Shown: positions 40,201 to 52,200 of the stretch, in pieces
How positions within the stretch are numbered: the stretch's first letter is position 1
How the letters are laid out: each line of letters starts with the position of its first letter
Assembly: GCF_026151205.1 (NCBI RefSeq)
Contig: NC_087077.1
Location: 13,986,983-14,050,982, forward strand
Source: Bolinopsis microptera
Lineage: Eukaryota > Ctenophora > Tentaculata > Lobata > Bolinopsidae
Reading direction: 5' to 3'
DNA length: 64,000 nt
Made by a program: the position numbers and the translations under genes
The notes under the pieces: model-generated
Seen by the model: the letters and a program-made list of their open reading frames with translations, nothing else
Databases searched by the model: none
Told to the model about the DNA's origin: nothing

Positions 40201-43200
40201 TGTTGTCATTTAAGCCACTATGACGTCACTTCAGTCCCTATGATGTCATATTGACGATATCACCACAGTTTGCAGTGATGACGTCAGGAGCTGGCGAGTT
40301 CGCGGAGGCAGCAGCTTGTGCAGCTAACATGGCAGGAGTAAACTGTATCAGTGTGGTTGCTAAGAGCACTTGCAGGGCTTCATTGGAGGTGGGTCATTAC
40401 TCATCTGTCTAAAAAAGACTTTTTATCAATGGAATATCTCAGTTTCGTAGACTTTTTAAGGTCAGAAAATCGGAAGATTTTTAACCATGGATAATATAAA
40501 TTTTGACGATTGAGGACTAATTACCAGTGCTCAAACAGTAACAATCACTTGGATCCCCCACCAGATCCTGCACCACTACAAGTCAAGGGTGCTGGTTCAC
40601 ACAACAGACAACCCGGAGTCAGTGAGGGACAGAGCTGAGAAGGAGGCCGAGGAGACAGGGTACAAGATGATACTGCCCTACGAGCCTACAGTCATAGCTG
40701 GATACGGTACTCTAGGTCAGTACGAGTCTAGTGGTGACAGCAATATTGCCACCCCCTCCCCAATACACGCCGTTTTGATGTCATAAATAACACTGTTACA
40801 ATAACGTCTTGGCGAGGTGACCGTGATGAAGTGTAGATCTGAGCATCCTATCACAAGCAGGATTTTCAGTTCTATCACTTTTGTAGTTAATTAAGCCAGT
40901 AAGAGACAATTAAATTTAAACCATAATTCGAACTAAATAGCATTTATTTAAAACTCCAAGCTAAATTCAACAGTGTCCACAGGTCTTCTTACAGTCAGTC
41001 TTGTAGTTAGGATAAAAGCCACAAAAGTAGGTCAGACAACTCTCAATCCTGTCTCTGCACACATCTCCACTGGACGTAGTAGGAGCAGATACAGTAGGCA
41101 TGGGAACTGTAGGAGGTCGCACTGTCGGCTGTCTCTCGTACACCAGGGCTTCGTCCTCCTTGTCATCGTCAGCTTCACCAGTCGGTTCCATCTGTACCAT
41201 GAAGTTGTTGTCAGGGAGATGGATCCCACACGCGTAGTTCTCTCTAGCGAACTTGAAGAGACCCTGGTCACCCCAGTCACCACCCCAGCTGTTCTTGATG
41301 AGGATGTAATGCGGAGAGTAAGCTACAGCTGCTACAGCGTGATTAGCAGCCCCGTTACACTTGTCACTCCTGTAGATCCCACTCTCGTAGAAATGTACGG
41401 AGAGAACAGCGTGAAATGCTACTGACAGAGGTCCCTGAGAGAGTCGGGATATGGTACCAGCCTCACTTCCATCATTCCTTGAGAAACCGGTAACTTTAGC
41501 TCCGATGAGACCGTCTGGTTTACCAGCACTCCTGCACCGCTTATCTACTGGCTCGTAGGGATAGTCCCGCCACATTCCCAGTCTTTTCCGACTCATTACA
41601 AACTGGATAGCTCGACTCTCAACGCCACCATGACATGCGTTGTAGGTGTGTGCATCATAAACACAGTCCAGTAGTTCCTGATTAGAGAACTGCTTCAGTT
41701 TACCTGTCAGTGTTTTGTAGGCTCCCTCTATTGCTACTGTTGGTCCAAACGTCCAGCACGCTCCGCAGCCGTCCTGGTTCTTTACAGATGTCACGTGACC
41801 AGAGTCAATCCATGACACACTATCAGGGAGTGCAGTGACGTCATCAAGAGTGACGTCATCAGGAGTGTTGTCATCAGGAGTGTTGTCATGGTTACTGACA
41901 GGGTGGAGTTGATTTTCCCTTGTTTTGTTGACCCCATGATATAACTCAATCTCCTGAGTAGTCATTACAGCGAACTTGTTGGTGGTTGTCGTGTAGCCCA
42001 GGTTCTGGGAGTTCAGGTCCTTGATGACTGCCAGGTTTTGGGAGAATATCTTGTACCGTAGGACTCTCTCTTTTGTTGAGACATACTTGTTTCCGGATTG
42101 CTTTAAGAAGTTCTGGAATCTTTGAGAGGGTGATGGTTTGTCGTCAGAGCAAGCCAAAGCCGGGCCTAATAAACTCGTAATTAAGATCAGAGAAAGCATG
42201 GTTAAAAAGAGCTCCAATATTTCTTGTTGAGTGCTTCTTACAACGAGGTAGTGAGAAAAATAGCGTCCTACAAATCGTGAAAATCACGGAAAATACCGAG
42301 CAGGTGTCAAGTTTGAGAATGGTGCTAATTTAATGTTATCAAACTTGAAGCTTAATTAGATCAACCATTCAATCCTCAACTCCGAGCCTTTGAGTATCTC
42401 AATAAAATTATCCTGTTAAATATCATAATGACATTTTCAAAGTTTGTAAACCGGACTATAATATAATGAATAAAAAATCATTCACTTATTACGGGCGATA
42501 TACTTAAAGACAAGTCGTCGAATGCTTTATAGCATGGTGTTATAGCTCAAACAAGGTCGAACCACAATTGTTAAATCAGGAATGTTCCTCCACCTTTTCA
42601 AAGTTTCATAGGACACCATACAAAATTTGTGATGCAACACTTAAACATTTCCAGCATCGGAGTTCATGAAGCAAACCAACAACACTCTAGAAGCTGTTCT
42701 GGTGTTAGCTGGAGACGGAACTTTAGCTGCCGCTACCGCTATCACCATCAAAGAGGTTAGTTTGGTAAAGGTGTGTTACTTGCTGTCCTTGCTGCTACCA
42801 TTATCACCACCAACGTGGTTGAAATTTAATACTTTTATCTAATGAGATGCAGCTATAATATGTACTATATAATATCATCTACGCCTGAGTAATGAAAGTA
42901 ACCTCTAAACCTCAGATAGACGACACAACAGACGTGTACCTCGTGACACAGTCAGGTGACCCGGTATCTGTTGCCCTGGCAACCGGGGCCTGGCCAGACG
43001 AATGTACGGAGAGAGCGGAGGAGAGTGTCGCTTCAGCACTAAACCTGACCGTGCACCCTTCCACCCGACCTGCAATACTTAAACACTGTGAGAAAACTAC
43101 CATAACTGTGGACAACAACGGGATAACAGGTTAGTAACTTTGTGGGAGTACTCGAGTTTAGTAATTATTCTTATTTCGTGGGTGAGTAGTGTTTGCAAAC

Positions 43201-46200
43201 CCGGTTCTTGTCAGCCAATCCAGGGTCTTGAAAACATAAACGCCCTCTTATAAACGCCCTCTGTTGTCAGATGCAATGAGGTTCGTGTTCGAGAGACTGA
43301 AGATAGTGGTAGACGAGAACGCGGCTGCCTGTGTAGCTGCTCTCTTTACTGAACACTTTATGCACATCTGCGATAGCCACGACTACAGGTCAGACCCAGT
43401 TGCATCAACTATATTTAAATATCTAAGTGCCCCCCCCCCCCCCCCCCCCCGGCCCCCTCTCACACGCTATATCTTCAGGAGAGTGGGCGTGATGCTGACT
43501 GGAGGTAACTGCAACCTACTGACCCTGCCCTTCGTTTTACCAAGCAAATCCCACGATTCTACACGTTGCAGAAACAAGTGATGGATAGATCAGCGACGTC
43601 ATAGTACACTGGTGACGTCAGAGTTGCAGAAATGACGTCACGATGTTTTGTAAGCAGCAATGACTAACAATATAAATGAGATTTGATTCGTATTTGAACT
43701 TGACAGAGAATTGATATTTTTGTAAAACTGATCATTCAGTCGATACAGAAATAACCTGATATCAATAGTACTGACATTTTCCTACACAACGCAGATAGCA
43801 GCTGAATTTCTTCTTCATACTTTCATATACTCTGCATAGTAGTGCACAACTGTTTTATCCAAGATTAAGGCGATATTTCATGCGATGCCATGTTTCATTT
43901 TTACTTTTTCTAGATGATTTACTGTTTTTTTGAAAACCAGAAAAATTATGAGCCCCAGCACTTACTTGAATGACACAACTAGGGTTTGTTTGTGTAAATT
44001 TATTAAAATTAAAATACTTTTAATTGTGCAATTAAATTAATCAATTAGTTAAAGTCACAGAATGTTTGAATCTAACCTCGAGAAGGTGCATCAGTTTACT
44101 TGAGGAAACCATACACATCTGTTTCAGGTAGGGAGAAACTGAAATAGTCGTGGTTGAAAAAAAAATTGAAAAATCGAACGATCGGGCTGTTATCTTTTAG
44201 CCAAATGCAATTGTCCTGAATTTTTTTGGTTAAGTAAATCATAAAGACATCAATGATCAATCATAGAATATTATTCTTCAGGGAATGGATGTTAAAGTAA
44301 ATATAAACGTAATTTTAATACCTCGGCGAATTTCACCATCGGAATTACTCATTAAAATGGTGAATGTTGCTGTTTTTTGTTAAATGTTTGCTCAAAAGAT
44401 GAGACAAATGGTCGGATGATAACCCCAAACCAATGAAATGATTTAGTTTTTGCGATTGTTCACATATAACCCCTCCCCTGGACGTCAGTATACACATAGC
44501 TATTGTGAAGAAATCAAAGATTTTCTAAACTCACTCTCTTTTACGTAATATGTGAACAATCTATGATTTTGCGATGTATTTTTTTGCAAAACTCTGTGTT
44601 TTATTCATCAAAATCAGGTAACTAATTAATTAAATTAAACTAAATTAAGGTAAAAAATTAATTAAATTAAATTAAATTAAATTAGGTAATGTCAACTTAC
44701 TGTTCACTATGATGGTGAGGATACAGTCGAAGAGAGGCTGAAGTCTGTGGTGGCCACATGTTATTATCTTGTGGAAAACCTGTTAATTTTAACAATCAAT
44801 AAAATTATTAGAATTAATAAAATTATTAGCTTCTGTAAACACTGACTGATACTTTGAAGTTTTGATTTGTAATGTTACAAATTCAGATAGGCGTAAATCG
44901 CATGGATTACATGATTTTTAAATACCAATTCACTTCGATTTAACAAATAAAGTAAAATGAAGGAAATAGTGAAATAGTAAAATAGAGAAATAGTGAAACC
45001 CACCAGTATAAGAAGGTCAGCATGGTTTCCGGTGAAGATGGGGAGGTCCATTGGAACTCTGGTTAAATACAACTTGTTAAGTCTCACCCCAAAGTTACGT
45101 TCTCCACTTAGCAGGAGGAGGATAAACACGCCAACGTGCATCAAACCTACTTTACCTGAAGGAGTGATAAGTTTGTCAAGTTTAATACTTATAAATTTTA
45201 CAATTAAATGGGGAGTATTCGTTTTTGTTTGATCAGAGAGAAGCGGTCCACGGCCCAATCGTCTGATCGAAATTCAAATATCTGATTTTTTAATCATCAT
45301 TATTATTAATTGTTAATCGATTCACGTTTCAAGGTAAAATTACGTGATCATTAAGTTTTACTACGAGTCCGTATGAAGGTCTGTATGCCTATATCTCAAC
45401 TCAATTTATTTGGTATGCACCTATGCCGTAGGCATAGGTGCAATAAAGAACTTCACTTACAAAATATTTTAGGGAATGAGGGACGACAAACCATAATAGT
45501 AACGTAATATCCGTGCCGTTTAGAGGATACGGAACAATGAACATGATAAAATGATCAACAGAAATTTGAGATAATTTGAGATATAAGACAGGAAACATTC
45601 CTAAAGAGTAACTTAACCTCTAAATGGCCCTTTAGAGGTTAAGTTACTCTTTAGGAATGTTTCCTGTCCTTAAGGGGTTAACAATAGGGCCAGTGTAAAG
45701 AGAAGTTATAAGCGTTACAAGCGTTACAAGCGTTCCATAATACAAAATGTGCATCAGCTCTGTCTTGTGCTGAACAGGTACTTACCCTTAAATCCTTCTA
45801 AGTAAACAAATATGTCTCACCTTGCCGCATATTCTCATTATGCATGCTGTTAGTTACATTATTTCAACCAAATAACGTAAGTTTTACCAATAACTTAGAA
45901 GCAAACCTCTTAATAATCCAAGAAATAACGTGACGTGGTATTTACCTAGCTACCGTACAGAATTAGTGACAACTGATGTATCGAACAGTTCCATTAGCAA
46001 GTAGGTGCTAGGTTCTCATTATTATCGGATAAAGGATACGTCTGCAAAGTGAAATGTTGGGGCCACGCCGATCTATCGTTGACCGATATAAAGTTATCTT
46101 TGAAATTTAGGTTCTTAGCCTTGCTGGTAATTACTTTTTTTGTTGTAATTAGTAACGGCGTCTGTTGTAGTCGGTTTAGCATTTCTATTCTGTAACTCTG

Positions 46201-49200
46201 TTTTCATTCTTATCTAGGAATTTTCTTTAAATATCGAACTTAAATCAAGTAAGATCCGAGAATATGGAGTAGCAAAGTAGGAGACTCTCAGGACTGATCC
46301 TCGGTAACGTTACGACCTAGTTGTGTTTTCTGCTTCACGTATAAAGCCAGGTCGGTCTGGTATAATTTGAATTTGATTGGAACCGTGTTTGGTGAAGATC
46401 TGTTCAGATCTAAGATAGGCGGGGAAGCTCGGTCGCTTTTTCCATTTTATACATATGCCGAGCCCTCTTCTTAATTCTCTGGGACCTTCACCACGTTTCA
46501 TAAAAATTGACGCGAGGAAATGTATTTAATCATTTAATGCTAACTTTAACTACTTTATATTTATATTTTGGATTGCTTTTCTGATATTTGATTTGATATC
46601 TTTATGGCCGATAGTGACTTTATAACCAAACTGAGACAAAACTATTGCATCTGGGAACGTGATCTCAGAACACACATTATTTGTTAAGAACGTGAGTACG
46701 TCCCCGCACATGTGATTATATGTCCTGATTAATGAGTCAGATGTTCAGCTGCACGGTGTTGACTTCCACAGTTACTTTATAACAGTGTGTCCGGGCACCT
46801 GGACAGGTCCTCCTCACTTTTTGTCATTTGTAGTGAAAATAGGTTTAACGATTTCTGGCGAATATTATTGGGTTAGTACACTACTCTTTGAGTGCATTTT
46901 GCCAACAATTTATTTCTGGTACTCCCAACTTACGTGTCACGGGAGTGGCGAGCTTAGTCGAACTAATTCATTACCGGCCACTAAGTTCGTGTTTATAGTT
47001 CAACATAGTACTTGTTTTATTGAGAACACATCATTACATCAGTGTTATCGCTCTTTCCTTAGTATATTTTTGTCTTGTTATTGAGACATGAATGACTGAC
47101 ACTGATGACTTTTCGTTTGTGTTCTAACTTTTAGTTCGATGACCGGCTCTGAACACCAAAGACCAGGTTTGATTCCGTTTCTTTGTCCTAAGTTTATCAA
47201 ATTCACACTAAGCGATCCTTCTGCTTATATAATTCTTGGTATCTGTTATTTTAGAATTTCAAACTCAAAGTTCAACATGCAAATTACTAGACGCTACCCT
47301 TTTTTAAGTCAACAAAAGGAAAACATCAGACCTAGAAAGTTGAGATAATTGTGTTCAGGTAGCAGAGACAAAGGAGGACAAGGCAGGAAGCTAAATGTAC
47401 TGAACTCGGTTAGTGAGAGGGTTGCTCGAGGGAGGAATGATAAACTAGAAGAGGATCTCATCAGTACTTACGCAGCACTCGAACACAATAAAGGTACCTA
47501 CTACATAATATATAGTATATAATTATTAGTTTATAATTCTATAGTATATAATATTCTATATAATTCTATCGTTAGTTATCGTCGTATCTTATCGGTTTTA
47601 GATTTGTAATGCAGGGTCGAGCAAAGATGGCCGTCCCTCGTCCTCAGGGGCGTGCGCAGGGGAAGGCGATGCGCCCCCGCCCCTGCTCGTCCTCAATCAC
47701 GTCCACTGATATGTTCAGGGAGAAAGAAGCAGCTGCTGTCACAAGAACAGTTCAAACTGAGGAAGCTGATGTCGGTAAGGCTGTGTCCAGTGAGTGTTAT
47801 CAACACAGCAAGGCACGAGCTTCACAGTCAAGGTAGTCATATTAGAGAGATATCTATGAGGTTATCTTTGTTAGCCCTTTGGTTTTCTAGCACATTGAGA
47901 AATTTTAGTTTAAACTTTCAAACTACAAATACATAGATTCACTTACGACGTCTATCATGATATTGGTTGGGGAAGTGGGAACTTTAATGTACCGGAAAAA
48001 AGGTCGATATGGTATGAAAAGTTAAGGGCATTACTTCTATAAAATGTGTATTACTATTTGTAGCAACCCAAACTCTAACTTTCACTGCAGATCTTCTAGG
48101 TTTTAGTCCCCGAGCACCAGACTCTATTAAGACTACCAAACAAATACGAGACTTCTACAGGAAACAGCTTCATAGACAGGTGCTTTTAATTCTTATAAAT
48201 TTGATGACAATTTGGGATAAATATTTGTTTCAAAAAATTGAGATAACCGTCATCTCTGAACTTCTCTTTTGATTAGGGAATATGAATTATGGAGTAATAT
48301 CCGAACAGCTATTTATCTTATTGCATTGAAACTTGTATTTTGTCTGCATATAACTAATCTTATCTTCCCTCACTCACAAAACCTCACAGTTATCACCAGA
48401 CGTGAACCTGCGGTATCCCGAGGAGCTATTTGAACGTCACCTCCACAAACCGTGCCGTTTTGTGAGACCCAACATTCTGCCCGATATTGTACCGACCATA
48501 TACAAGGTATTCAGTTACTATTTACATGTAACATTGTAACCAATCAAAGTAGAAGAATTTATCGCGTTGTCAACTTATTTCATGATCATTGTCAACTTAT
48601 TCTATAATCACTGATTGCTCGGCGAATATAAGAATTCTCGGTATTTCAGAAGCCGGCCCAGCCGAACAAGCTGCTCCCCTGGTGCCCCGAGAACTACCTG
48701 CCACATTCCGTTACTGAGAGTGATCACCGAGAATCAGAAACAGAGTCCAATCATACAGCTGATAACGCTGATCAATCCGAACTTATGGGACCGTCTTCCA
48801 AACATCGCACAACAAACAAAAACTCTGTAAAAAAGCGAGAGTTCGTTAGGAAAGACTCTTTTGGGCCTTGCAAAGCGTTTAAAAAGTACGCGAACCCAAC
48901 GCCTAAGATAGTTCAGTACTGCACTCAAAAATTTGCAAATACTTGGGAACCAAAGGAAAAACAAATTAAAGGTAAGACAAACAATCCGGCTAACAAAACA
49001 GTGCACAAAAAGTTGGGACCGTTGAACTCTGTAACGGATAAAATTGACAAGGATCTACAGGAGCGAATGAAGTACTTTTTAGTCAGATTACGATGATGCA
49101 GTCTATTGAGAGATAGGGAGATAATCTTAGCAGGTTGTTACTACAAAATATCTCTAGGTATTCACTGCCCCTTCACGGTTTGAAGTGGCAAACTGAAACA

Positions 49201-52200
49201 TATTTAATAAAGCCTTGTAAGAGCTGATAAAACTAACCTGGAGGGGGTTGTTTAAAACATGTAAGTGATACAAAATAATCATTAAGTAGGAGCTTTCAGA
49301 ATACATGTGTAAATCGTCTTGAGAAACTAACCAGGATCATTGCGAGACTCGGTCAGATAGTAAAGTATCGGAACTAGAACATCCAACACATCACTCGTCT
49401 TCAACACGTAGAAGAGAAATTTCTGAAAAAGTTTTAATTTTAATTAATAATTAATTAATTTATATTTTAATTAATGGGGATGAGATTCTAGCCACAGGCG
49501 TATTTCATGCCATGAAGGTTATATTTTAATTTGATGGAATAACAAGTTGAACTCTTTTCGGAATTATATTTGTTCACTATTGTTCAATGTTCAGGTACAT
49601 TGAAATACGATAAAATGATGATATTCGTACTTCGTAGTGTGTTTCATTTTTTCCCGATCCATGACTCAAAGTGCCGAAGGCACAAAAGAGTCAAGTACAA
49701 GGGTTAGCGAACGAGGTTTTTTTTTGTATATGGTAGCTTGCGACCGTGCGAGCGTGCGACCGTGCGTGCGTACGTGCCTTCGCCCCAGCGGCCCAGTCTA
49801 TAGTTATCGCCCACGTGTTTGCCTGCGCAAAGTTATTTTGCGGATAATCTGAATTAAACAATTGTTGGCGCGCGTTGCTGAACTGTTCAAGTACATTGTT
49901 AATTAATTTCACCATGTACCATCCTGCTAGGGACTAATTGATAGCATATTATTATTATTTTGACTTAGTGTTACTATTTTGCACAGATCCGTGTCAGGTT
50001 GCATAAATAATAAACATATAAAAAAATGTTTAAAAATATACACGATTTTCAAATTCAATATGGAATTATATTAACTGGGCCGCGCTCGGCCTGTCACTCC
50101 GCCATATCTGCATGCTTATAAACAGTAAAGACTGGGGTCCCCAGGTGGTATGGAATATGATAAAATACGCCATCACGGATCGGGAAATTGAGCGGCCATC
50201 CACAAAAGAATAGCGGCCGCATTTCTTGTTTACCTTATTATAATCACACATCTTCCAAAACAGCACCAGAAGCTCCTCGTGAAAACCAATCTTCTTGCAG
50301 CTGTTTGGCAGGTACGTCTGGTATAGAAAGTCAAATTCAGCACAGTAATAAACAATATATTGCGTATATACCGGCACGGTAAGAAATTGGTGGATTTTCA
50401 TGCCTTTACCTTTAAGGCATGGAAAATGAATGACAGTTTTAGTTGACCATTGTATATCGTACACAGTACAGTACATTTTACATTGACACATTATACACTA
50501 CACATTCAGATAGTATAAAACAGAATTCAGACCTGTAGAAGAGGGTTATTGAGAAGTTTTATAAGACCACAGAGGATGAAATGAAAGTCCTCCTCCCGAT
50601 GTATTCGGGAGAGGAAATATGTGAAGTAGTTGGTTGGGGTTGATTTCTCGTCTATTGACTGCATGCTAGCTGACTCGTGGTCCAGAATCACCATCAGGAC
50701 CTGTGCGCTAACCTGGGTGGAATGGTAAGTCACTCAAGATAACTCATTAAATACAAGTAAAGGGTTTTAAGCTTACAAATATGTTCACATTTGCATTAAT
50801 TTGACCTCATAGAACGGCAAAAATCAGTTTGTAATCATCCACCCTTGACACACCACATACTTATTATGAGATAACAGAACCAAATTGAACCCCTGAGCTC
50901 ACCTCGACAAGCTGTTCCCTGTGGTCGGAGAACATTACATGCTGGTATGGTAAACCGTACCCCTGCGGGTCGTACGCACATATCACATTGAGCAGTGAGG
51001 TGAAGAGAGGTAGTGCATGTTTGTTCTCGATGGACGTGAAGTAGGATAACCATAGGTTCGGCTGCGAGGAGTCTGAAGGGTTAGAAAGTGATATTTAGGA
51101 CTACTACCATGACCGCTACTATACAGTCCAGAGATAATTTATCCTGATTATTTGATCTGAAGTTAGACCGTGTAAATATATAGGGAATTCTTAAGCACAT
51201 TATCTCACCAGAGGGAACGTAGTACATGGTCTCCGAAAAACAAGTCAGTAACAGTTTCAATATCTCGGTCCTGTTGCTGTCGATTTGGGGAGGTGTTTTC
51301 CTCGAGTAGGCGAACCCGACACCCTTCTCCCAGATATGTTGGATACTCTCAATACTAAAATCTTCTAACGTGTCCTGAGGTCTCAAATTAGTGGTCTGAA
51401 GGTTTGGTTTATTAGCTAATTGACCAATTCTTAGTTTATTTTCAAGGTATTGCCAGACATTTAGCTCGAGATAGGAAGTTTGATAAGTAAAATCAAGGTG
51501 ACTTACCGGACCAACTGTTGCAGGGGCGACTATAGTGAAATCAGGGCAGAATAGCAAATCCTGAAGGAAATTTATGTTAAAATGAGTTTTGCCGTTGCCA
51601 AAGTCACAGTATGTGCAGCAGCTGATTGCCAAAATAATACAACCGTTTATACGATTGTTGGTGATTTTATTCTGTTTTCTCGTTGGTCTAATGCCATTAA
51701 ACCAACGAGAAAATAGAATAAAATCCCCAACATTAGACTAATGGGAGTCGGAGTGTCAAGATGTCATGGTCGGTACTCGGTTTATTAATCGCCTTTTATC
51801 TAATTTAATTCATCGTTTCGATCACGCGCACGCACGCACAATTTTATTGCTTGCTGCGCTGCGCTTGAAATTAATCGTTTTTCTTAGGCTTGCAACTTGA
51901 CTTGGCTCGAAAGAACTGCATCGCGCGTCACTGTAACGAATCTCTAAAATAGTGACCGGCCATAGGAGACTGAGTATCGGGTAAGTTGGCCAAAACGATA
52001 TAATATTCCGGCGAATCTTCAATTACAACAATTTCTATGTTGTACAAATACCATGAAATGATATGGCTTACGGATAGCTTTTTGAGGAGTATCTGAGCTA
52101 AAGGGGCGTTTCCGCAACTTTCTCCGTGTAAAGAATCCTCTAGATCGATCGAGTTCTTAGACCAGAAGAATGACCTCCATTCCTCACTTTCAAATACGAA

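Larger units (their letters stand above)
40221..43640. promoter_or_regulatory. Cluster of palindromic CRE-type TGACGTCA sites
   Basis: Exact TGACGTCA at 40221, 40279, 41836, 41851, 43613 and 43633, with partial matches nearby (43595). This is the full cAMP-response element core. Three lie in noncoding DNA and three in coding exons (one in the PLP gene, two in the protease), so function is uncertain. Confidence 0.35.

Noticed and set aside
43264..43581. 105-codon frame through the poly-C run giving polyproline
   Set aside because: A GT-AG intron removes the run and restores the TGGN motif in phase.
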